Assembly (NCBI GenBank): GCA_019916065.1 | Contig: CM034238.1 | Coordinates: forward strand, 24,605,246 to 24,669,245 | DNA from: Vitellaria paradoxa | Taxonomy: Eukaryota; Streptophyta; Magnoliopsida; Ericales; Sapotaceae | Direction: 5' to 3' | DNA: 64,000 nt | In this document: piece after piece, positions 56,938 to 64,000 of the stretch | Layout: every line of letters starts with the position of its first letter | Numbering within the stretch: the first letter of the stretch is position 1 | The notes under the pieces: model-generated | Databases searched by the model: none | The model's input: only the letters and a program-made list of their open reading frames with translations | Told to the model about the DNA's origin: nothing | Translations under genes and position numbers: made by a program

Positions 56938-56955
56938 TTGGCGCCCACTTTGGGG
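56938..56955 (+). promoter_or_regulatory. Primer-binding site of the coding-free element
   Basis: TTGGCGCCCACTTTGGGG directly after the LTR. The usual form is TTGGCGCCCACCGTGGGG, so two changes. Confidence 0.75.
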
Positions 56956-58059
56956 CTCGTATTCGTGCCCATGTGATCGATCTACAGGATCAATTTCTCC
57001 GTGTCTGCTGAAAGTATTTCGTTTATCAGAAGCACTTTCCTGTGACTGCTATAAAGATCTCTCTAATTGCCGTTAGAAGTATCTCTTCTAGCATTTGTTT
57101 GCTACCACTGGGGGCATCTCGCCGCTGCTGGTAGCATCTCTTCTATCATCGTTGTGAGAATTTCTATCACCACTGTTGAAAGCACTCCTTTATTATCACC
57201 AAGGGCATTCTTTTTATTGCCGTTCTACATTCTATTTATTTTTTCGAATACAAGTATAAGCATGTGGATCAGCTAATTATTGTTGGACTGCCAAGCACCA
57301 TTTTATTATTATTAAGCATCATCTCTGGAGAAGATGATATCAGACTATAGGTAGTGCATTTTTTATATTTTTAACTGATTCATTTTTCTACCCACAGAAA
57401 GCTTATATTTTTAATTTTAAGAAGACTCCAGCAAGTTCATATTCTCCCGAGCAGTGGCATTGTCTAACAGAACATTCTGTATGAAGCCGAATATTTTTCT
57501 TATTACTTTGATGCTAAGCAGAAGAATATCTGATGCTTACTACAATATCTATACTCTTATCAAGCAAACATACAATTTGGTTACTTATGCCAAGCAAGAG
57601 CGGAGCACCATTATTTTCAGAAACCATTAGAATTCAAGTAATGAGTTTAGCACTGCAAGCATGGTCGAGCATCAATCCAATTGGGCTGCATACGCAAATC
57701 CATTAGGATATTTATATATTTATGGTCATTGCCGTTGGAAGAGCAGCGAAAAGGAATTGTTCAAATCTTCAACCTCGGCCCATTTACTAAGTTTGTCTCC
57801 TAAAAATTCTTATAATAAATATTTATTTAAATGCTTTATAAATGGCTGACATGCAGCATAGGTGCTTAGACGCTTTGATCTCACTATCAAGTCTAAACCA
57901 ACCTAAGTGGAGCAGAATATTTCATCTCGAAGAGGAGCTGGACAAATAAGCATTACAAATGAGGCATTTTAGAGACATGCACATAATTAAATGAATTACT
58001 CTAGCTTCAAAGATATGCACATAATTAGAGGAATGTCCATCTGGGACTCCCAGATGTGA
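56956..58059 (+). other. Non-coding internal region of the coding-free element
   Basis: Small repeated phrases (TATCACCACTGTTGAAAGCAC, CATCTCTTCTA) at 57060-57200 form a weak roughly 40-bp periodicity. No domain is visible in the short frames at 57067 and 57661. Confidence 0.5.
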
Positions 58060-58545
58060 CAATCGAAAAAGGATTATTGAAAAGGGAGCCACACCCCCTT
58101 GGGGTGCTGGTTCAACTCTGGTTTATTGATTGACCAGGTGCACTCTTTAAACCAAGTTTCGGTTCCTTGGTTTATTAAAAAGTATTACGAAAAGAGAGCC
58201 ACACCCTCTTGGGGTACTGGTTCAACCCTGGTTTATTGACTAACCAGGTGCACTCTTTAAACCAAGTTTCGGTTCCTTGGTTTATTAAAAAGTATTACGA
58301 AAAGGGAGCCACACCTTCTTGGGGTACTGGTTCTATTGACTGACCAGGTGTGCTCTTTAAACCAAGTTTTGGTTCCTTGGTTTATTGAAAAGTATTACGA
58401 AAAGGGAGCCACACCCCCTTGGGGTGCTGGTTCGACCCTAGTTTATTGACTGACCAGGTGTGCTCTTTAAACCAAGTTTCGATTCCTTGGTTTATTGAAA
58501 AGGATTATCAGAAAGGTGTCACACCCCTCTTAGGTGCTGGTTCGA
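58060..58545 (+). repeat. Tandem repeat, about 110-bp unit, 4.5 copies
   Basis: GGGAGCCACACCCCCTTGGG begins units at 58083, 58193, 58303, 58403 and (variant GGTGTCACACCCC) 58514. Each unit continues GTGCTGGTTC, TTTATTGACTGACCAGGTG, TTTAAACCAAGTTTCGGTTC, CTTGGTTTATTGAAAAG. The third unit lacks about 10 bp. TTGGTTTA..TAAACCAA forms an inverted pair inside each unit. Confidence 0.9.
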
Positions 58546-58620
58546 AAATGGACCATGCTCGGCTTACTGAGCATTGGTGCACAAAAAGTTGCCACATTTC
58601 TGGTATCCCAAAGAAATAAA

Positions 58621-58760
58621 AAAGCAAAAGCTCTCAATGAAAGCACAACATTGGTTCGGAAAGCAAAAGCTCTCAATGAAAGCACACCATTGGTTCGGAA
58701 AGCAAAAGCTCTCAATGAAAGCACAACATTGGTTCGAAAAGCAAAAGCTCTCACATTTTT
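58621..58760 (+). repeat. Tandem repeat, exact 39-bp unit, 3.5 copies
   Basis: GCAAAAGCTCTCAATGAAAG starts at 58624, 58663, 58702 and 58741. The unit is 39 bp with two or three changes between copies. Being a multiple of three, it keeps 13-residue repeats open in several frames on both strands; none looks like a real protein. Confidence 0.92.
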
Positions 58761-58959
58761 ATAAAAATTAAAGGTAGACGATCTCACTAAGTTATACAAA
58801 CAGTGACTCTTTCATATTTAATTGCTGTGCCAATTTTACTTGAAGTTTGACTTACTCGATTAAAGCAATCTATTGTTTGATATTACTATGTAAATAGTTT
58901 TTAAAAAGCTGGATCATTTCATGAGAAAATCTCAATCAAAGACAATAGAAGTCTGATTA

Positions 58960-59371
58960 AAGCATATCCATGAGATTATTCTAGTTAAGTTCATTTCAGA
59001 AAGCTAGTTCCCAAGCATGTTTTGGCTCAGAACATCTCAGAAAGCATATTTCTAGATGAGTTCATTCTAAAGCTTACACCCGTACATATTTTGGTTGGGT
59101 CGTCTATGAAAGCATAGTCTCGAACTCATTCTAGTCGGGTTCATCTTAAAAGTATATCCCCAAGGTTGTTATGCCCTAGCTCATTTCAAAAAGCTTAAGT
59201 CCTGGCCATATTCTTAAGGATTATCAACAAAAGCATAGTCACAGGTATATCAAGGTAGCATTCAATTCGAAAGGTAATTCCTGAGTTCATTCTGCTTGGG
59301 TTCAATTCAAAAGTATATTCTGGTTGATGAATACTACAAAAGCATATCCCCGAGGTCGTTCTGCCTCAGTT
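58960..59371 (+). repeat. Degenerate repeats, roughly 40-60 bp
   Basis: AAAGCATATCCCCGAGGTCG, CATTCTAGTCGGGTTCA, TTCATTTCAAAAAGC and similar phrases recur about eight times with strong divergence. The array is cut by copia 2. Confidence 0.65.
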
Positions 59372-60205
59372 TGTTACGGCCAAAATTGTAAATTGGCAAA
59401 TCTATGGTTAAAGATAGTGTCTTGTATTCTCTAGACTTAGTGTAGGCTAGGACACTACAGCCTTGAGTCAATTAGAAGTATAAAGGTCTCAGAAAATTAA
59501 GTTTTCATAATGGCTAGAAGTTCTGAACAGATTCGAAAATCCTGAAGATGGTTGGAGTTGAATTACGCAGGAAGCTCGCTGGAAAGCCATGGGTTGGCGC
59601 GAGAAAAAATCAAGAGGTGTTTGGCTGTGTGGGAAGACCGCTCTGATTCGCGAGAAGACCGTGAGGCAGTCTTTTTCGGCCTGTTTTGACTGCTTCGAGT
59701 CCCAGCCACCTTTGTTTGTCTATATATATCTCTTGACATCTTCAAGGGTCCGGGACACAGAGAGAAGACACACACAGAAAGAGAGAGAATACTCAATTGT
59801 TCAGGAGCCTGAAAGTTTAATGATTATCTCCATCACTTAGCCAACCTTGTCCATGTTCAATCTAAAGGAGTTCAGGTTTGAGTTTTGTGAAGGCTGTGGA
59901 TTCAGCACGCTAAGGATTCAGCAAAAGCTACCGAGAATTCGGTATTGAGCCTTCAAGAAGTCGAAGGGCTTTCTCTAGAGGAGTTGGTGCATCGAGGAGT
60001 CGACTAAACGTCAACGAAAGTATAGAGTCGAGGAGTCGATCTATAGAGAGGTTGAGTTTGTAACCAACGTTTGTCTATTCTAGTGAAAGTTTTGTTTAAG
60101 GTTTCCCGTTGTGGGTTTCCTTGTTTTGTATATCGTCTTCTATTTATCTCTGTGTGATTGCGATTGATTGTTTGGGATCCTCTATCAGCATATCTCAAAA
60201 TTTCA
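59372..60205 (+). repeat. 5' LTR of copia 2 (834 bp)
   Basis: It starts TGTTACGGCCAAAATTG and ends CTCAAAATTTCA. The frames 59563-59796 and 59589-59840 overlap antisense and are not genes. Confidence 0.85.
59720..59729 (+). promoter_or_regulatory. TATA box of copia 2 LTR promoter
   Basis: CTATATATAT in TTTGTCTATATATATCTC, also present in the 3' LTR at about 63951-63960. Confidence 0.65.
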
Positions 60206-60207
60206 AT

Positions 60208-60223
60208 TGGTATCATAGCAGGT
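60208..60223 (+). promoter_or_regulatory. Primer-binding site of copia 2
   Basis: TGGTATCATAGCAGGT two bases after the LTR. It is the initiator Met tRNA type with one G to T change in the first 13 bases. Confidence 0.88.
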
Positions 60224-60261
60224 ACATTTTTGTGAACAAAACGTGATCTTATTCTTTGCTG

Positions 60262-61980
60262 ATGGATCCCCTAAGAGAAGGCGGTTCCAGCACGTGACCT
60301 CCATGGTTTGATGGCACCAACTATGCGTATTAGAAGGTTTGAATGAGAGCTCATCTAATCTCATTGATTGTCAATGTTTGGTTGGCCATTGAAAAAGGTT
60401 GGGCAAAACCAACTCACTCCGTCAACAATGAAATGGTAGAGAAGCCTATGGATTTATGGATGAGGGCTGAGCAAGAAAAGGCAGAGTGGAACTACAAAGC
60501 TTTGAGTTCAATTTTCTGCGCAGTCCCTGCTGATGAATTTAGAAGAATTTCTAGTTGTGAGATTGCAAATGAAGCTTGGAAGATTCTAGAATTGATGCAT
60601 GAAGGGAATTCTACAGTTAAGAAGTCTAAGCTACAAAAAATAACCTCAGAGTTTGAAAGTTTGAAGATGGCTGAAGACGAATCCTTTGATTATTTTTATG
60701 CAAAGCTCAGTGACATCGTCAACACTAGTTTCAACCTTGGAAAACCAATCCCTAATCGAAAGATTGTAAGTAAGATTCTCCGATCCCTGCCTATGTCTTT
60801 TCAAGCCAAAGTTACAGCTATTGAAGAGGCTAGGGATGTTGATTCAATGAGGGTGGAAGACTTGGTTAGCTGCCTGTAGACTTATGAAGCCAACATGATC
60901 AAACCAAAGTCTAGAGGAGTTGTGCTAAAAACGGTGAAGAAAGACGAGTCCTCCTCTAGTAATGATGAGTCAATCCCCTCTCCTGAAGAAATTCATATCT
61001 ATGCTAAGAAACTTAGAAAATTCTTCAAAAAGAAAGATAGCAAGTAAGGAAAGTCGAAAAAGAATGAGAAAGTCAAAGAAGAGAAACCTTCGGAGAAAAA
61101 GAAGAAGGAGAACAAGTCTAAGGATGTGAAGTGTTACGAATGCAAAGGTTATGGTCATATAGCCTAAGATTGTGGGAACAAGAAAGGTAAGAAGAAGGTT
61201 CTTAATGCAACACTTGATAATTCAGATGATAAGTTGAGTACCTCTTCTTCTTCAGATGATTTTTCAGAGAATTATATTGCTTTCATTGTTAGAGCAAGTG
61301 CCCCCTCTAATTCAACCGAGTCATCCTCTTCTGCGAGCAAAAAAGAAGAATCCTCCAAAAGTGAAGTGCAAGAAGATTCAGATGAAGAAGTAGATGTTGA
61401 AGAGGCGTATGAACAGCTGTACCAAGACTGTCGAAAGCTCCACAAGCAAAACGAGAAGTTGATTGTAAAGAACAAGGTGTTAAAGAGGGAGAGAGATAGT
61501 CTAAAAATTGCTCTGGAAGAATTGCAAGCTAAATGTGAAGGTCTTGAAGCAAACAAGAAAACTCAAGAGGAGTTGATAGCAGCTCTTAAGGCCAAGTTAG
61601 AACAAAAAGAAAAGGATGTGAAAGAGGCACAAGGGAAGCTGCAAACTATAGAATCCAAGATGAATACTGCATCTTCCCAGCTTGATGACATACTTGGGAA
61701 GCAAAAGAGCTTGCGTGACAAAAGAGGACTTGGCTACATTGGCACGCAAGTGGACAATCTTAAAGCTAAAGCTACCCCCAGTACCTCAAAGACAACTGAT
61801 CCACAAACAATCAAAGCTCCTCCACCAAAGAAAGGTAATAAGTCTAGAGCTTATTTTCAGAAGCCCAAAGGTATGCCCACTAACTTGCAATGTAAATTTG
61901 TTCCTATTTGTTTTCATTGTGGTATACCCGGTCACACATGACCACATTGTCACAAATTGTATGGGCTTTCCCTGTCCTAT
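60262..61980 (+). pseudogene. Copia 2 gag (UBN2-type, two zinc knuckles), seven stops
   Basis: A single frame from ATG 60262 with no indel. It opens MDPLREGGSS, then PPWFDGTNYAY and MRAHLISLIVNVW, then YKALSSIFCAVPADEFRRISSCEIANEAWKILELMHEGNSTVKKSKL and SKILRSLPMSFQAKVTAIEEA, the UBN2 gag core. Zinc knuckle 1 is at 61132-61173 (CYECKGYGHIA-stop-DC) and knuckle 2 at 61909-61950 (CFHCGIPGHT-stop-PHC). A Ser-rich then coiled-coil segment lies between them. Stops at 60295, 60331, 60340, 60877, 61045, 61165 and 61939 mostly replace expected Arg, Trp or Gln codons, as C to T or G to A changes would give. Confidence 0.9.
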
Positions 61981-63600
61981 GTTGACACTAGGAATTCCTT
62001 AAGACCTAATTTTCAAGTGTCAAATAGGTTTACCCCTTTGGGGTTCAAAAGTCTTGCTTTGATTTTAAACCTTATATGACTTGGCCAGTGAGGAAAGATA
62101 AAAAGAAAAAATTTTCAAAACCCGTTGGTCCAAAACCCAACAATTCCAAGACTCAAAATGCTTTTTCAAAAATCAGAACTATTTGGGTTAGAAAAAATGA
62201 TCTCTATGTCTCCCACACCCCTAAGAGTGTTGAAGGGGTGAGCCTTGATGCGTAGAGTCAAATTTTCTTTCATGAACTAGGATGTGCATCATTGTTTATT
62301 TTTACCTAGTTCTATGAAATCATGAAGATTAAATTTTTTCTTTTATTTCTTTTGGGATAGGTAAATTTTTTTTTTTTTTTTTTTTTTGTGTAATGCTATT
62401 CCTTGTGATATTCTTGCATGTTCTATTACCTCATACACACTTCAAAATCATAGGATTAAAATTGTTGATCTACATAGTGGTCATAAATTTGAATTACTTG
62501 ATGAACCTGAATCCTATGTTTTATTGTTCCTTGTCATGGTAGTAGTGTGCCAATTGTAATTGCACGAAATTTAGTACATTGTGAGAAATCTTTTCCACTA
62601 CTCAATTGTTTTTATAAATTCTTCTTTTTGGACTATTGGTTGCTCTTGAGCTTACATGAAAAATTCACTTGGAAATGGCTACCATATGGGATAGAGTGAA
62701 AGCTAGCCTATTGACGTGTGGGTTATCAAAATAACCACCCGCTGGGTTTGACGATACAAGAAGAAGGCTATCTACCCATAAAGTGTGTGAAAGCTGCCAA
62801 GAACAAATAAAAAGAAAAAGGAGGAAAAGAAAAAGATAATTGTGATTGTTTCTTGGTGTTTAGTTGAAAACAATGAATTGAGAAGAATTTAGTTGAAGAG
62901 CTAACACTACATATCTTACTCAATTCAATTCACAGTCCAAAGGAGCAATTTTAAAATTCATGCGAGTATGTGAAAAGTATTAATCATGTTGCACTTAAAC
63001 TTTATTTCACACGCCGTACAGGGATTTGACCATTGGTATGACATGTGTGAACAACTCATGACATAAATAGTAGGGTGATTCTTGAAATTCTTATTTGTTA
63101 CTATTTATGTATGGTCAAAATTTTGAAACTGTGTTTCGTTTTGTGTTTGGAAAAATAGAACTTGGAATGATTTGATCAAGATTACCCATTGTACCTTATT
63201 TTGTCAATTCATACCAAAAAGAGGGAGAATAATTAAGGGGGAGTATAGGTTAATGGGGAGATTGCTTGAAAAGAAGATTGCTTGAAAAGGGGAGAATGCT
63301 TTGAAAAGAATTTTTGTTTATTAAGGGGGAGTCAATCATTCAATCATTTTTTTTTTAATATTTGTGTAGATTAATTAAGGGGGAGAATATTTTACTTCAT
63401 TGATTTGTTAATTTTTGATTATTTATTTATTCCACATGATGCCTTGATCCTTTTGTTTAAGTGTGCAGTAAACAAGTTTTATAATCAGCACATATTGATC
63501 AAGGAAGAGTCACTGAGGCCTTAATATAGGATGAGCTTTCTTGTAATATTAGATTTTTTGTGATATTATGTTTTTGAGTTGTGACATGGAATTGCCAAAT
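61981..63600 (+). other. Non-coding 3' half of copia 2 where pol is missing
   Basis: Just after gag, short in-frame traces remain of the usual segment before protease (IRTIWVRKNDLY at about 62176-62210). A T23-like run lies at 62360-62387. From 63225 there are repeated TTAAGGGGGAG tracts (63235, 63323, 63375), the same motif type as in the 3' part of copia 1. No integrase or RT motif on either strand. Confidence 0.7.
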
Positions 63601-63608
63601 GGGGGGAT
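63590..63608 (+). promoter_or_regulatory. Polypurine tract of copia 2
   Basis: AAATGGGGGGAT precedes the 3' LTR. The LTR start reads TCTTACGG instead of TGTTACGG, so the terminal TG has mutated to TC. Confidence 0.7.
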
Positions 63609-64000
63609 TCTTACGGCCAAAATTGTAAATTGGCAAATCCATGGTCAAAGATAGTGTTTTGTATTCTCTAGACTTAGTGTAGGCTAAGACACTATAGCCT
63701 TGAGTTAATTAGAAGTGAAAAGGTCTCAGAAAATGAAGTTTCCATAATGGCTGGAAGTCCTGAAGAGATTCAGAAATCCTGAAGAGGGTCAGAGTTGAAT
63801 TATGCAGGAAGCTCACTGGAAGGTCGCGGGTTAGCACGGGAAAAAGCCGAGAGGTGTTTGGCTATGCGGGATGACCGTAGGAGCGCCCTTCCCACGAGGC
63901 AGTCTTTTTCGGCCTATTTTGATTGCTTTGAGCCCCGGCCGCCTTTGTTTGTCTATATATATCTCATGATATCTTCAAGGGTTCGGGACACAGAGAGAAG
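63609..64000 (+). repeat. 3' LTR of copia 2 (partial, window end)
   Basis: It aligns with 59372-59765, including CTTAGTGTAGGCTA and the TATATATAT box, with scattered substitutions. The remaining half is outside the window. Confidence 0.88.

Larger units (their letters stand above)
56347..64000 (+). mobile_element. Coding-free LTR element with TTGGCGCCCAC primer site (5' part)
   Basis: A 590-bp 5' LTR (56347-56936) is followed one base later by TTGGCGCCCACTTTGGGG, a primer site known from several plant Ty3/gypsy and LARD-type elements. The internal part visible (to 59371) has no gag or pol and contains three tandem-repeat blocks. Copia 2 interrupts it at 59372, and its 3' half is outside the window. 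Insertion into the host tandem locus is shown by the broken TTTGTATTTGTG context. Lineage (Tat-like) is a guess from the primer site and LTR end CCCGAACA. Confidence 0.65.
59372..64000 (+). mobile_element. Ty1/copia element 2, gag-only, 3' LTR runs off the window
   Basis: The 5' LTR (59372-60205) and start of the 3' LTR (63609 onward) are closely similar. A primer site TGGTATCATAGCAGGT follows the 5' LTR. Internal length is only 3.4 kb: gag (60262 to about 61980) and then non-coding sequence up to the purine tract. No integrase, RT or RNase H motif is present, so it could move only with enzymes from another copia element. CAGTT (59367-59371) would be the left target duplication. Confidence 0.85.

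Noticed and set aside
56700..57300. Possible host gene near the GC-richer stretch with CT repeats and GCCGCCGAG
   Set aside because: It is the end of an LTR followed by a TTGGCGCCCAC primer site; no long frame follows.
58621..58760. CRISPR-like direct repeats
   Set aside because: Repeats are directly adjacent with no unique spacers, and the context is a plant retrotransposon.
58530..58799. Repetitive proteins of 65-89 residues on both strands
   Set aside because: Artefact of the 39-bp tandem repeat, a multiple of three that keeps several frames open.

Overview
The window comes from a nuclear plant genome, most likely a eudicot with a large repeat-rich genome. The evidence is four plant LTR-retrotransposon lineages (an Athila-type Ty3/gypsy, Tat/Ogre-like Ty3/gypsy, chromoviruses with a C-terminal chromodomain, and Ty1/copia with UBN2-type gag), plus hAT, PIF/Harbinger-like and MITE-like DNA transposons. 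I see no host protein gene, tRNA or rRNA. Nearly every long reading frame is retrotransposon gag or pol, mostly broken. The window is best read as a stack of nested insertions.

Layout. (1) 1-10260, + strand: the 3' three quarters of an Athila-type element (protease, RT, RNase H, integrase, env-like ORF, an unrecognised ORF, 3' LTR at 8728-10260). Its 5' part lies outside the window. (2) 10261-45246, - strand: a Tat/Ogre-like element that keeps only gag. Its 3' LTR end is at 10261-11394, its polypurine tract follows 11394, its gag remnant is at about 16440-17921, its primer-binding site is near 28022-28040, and its 5' LTR occupies 28041-30708 plus 43429-45246. (3) Inside it sits a young, almost complete Ty1/copia element (18302-26611, TSD AATGG). 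(4) Inside its 5' LTR sits chromovirus A (30709-43428, - strand, TSD AATAT/AATGT). (5) Inside chromovirus A sits chromovirus B (33268-37877, - strand, TSD ATAAC), which has lost its 5' half and nearly all of its 5' LTR. (6) 45247-56346: an AT-rich non-coding locus in four degenerate tandem copies. It carries two related hAT elements, a PIF/Harbinger-like element holding a Mutator-like element with a palindromic minisatellite, and two small MITEs. (7) 56347 to the end: the 5' part of a coding-free LTR element with a TTGGCGCCCAC primer site and three tandem-repeat blocks. It is interrupted at 59372 by a second copia element that has gag but no visible pol, and whose 3' LTR runs off the window.

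The elements are linked only by insertion order. Target-site duplications and LTR boundaries give: host tandem locus, then the Tat-like gag-only element; then Athila, chromovirus A and copia 1 independently into it; then chromovirus B into chromovirus A. Copia 1 is the youngest dated layer: its two 1587-bp LTRs differ at only about a dozen positions by eye. The most unusual signals are non-coding: a CAGTACCGGTACTG palindromic array, short hairpin modules repeated in the Tat-like element, a CTACGTA...TACGTAG motif shared by unrelated LTRs, and a conserved GAGTCG...CGACTC block repeated four times in the host locus.
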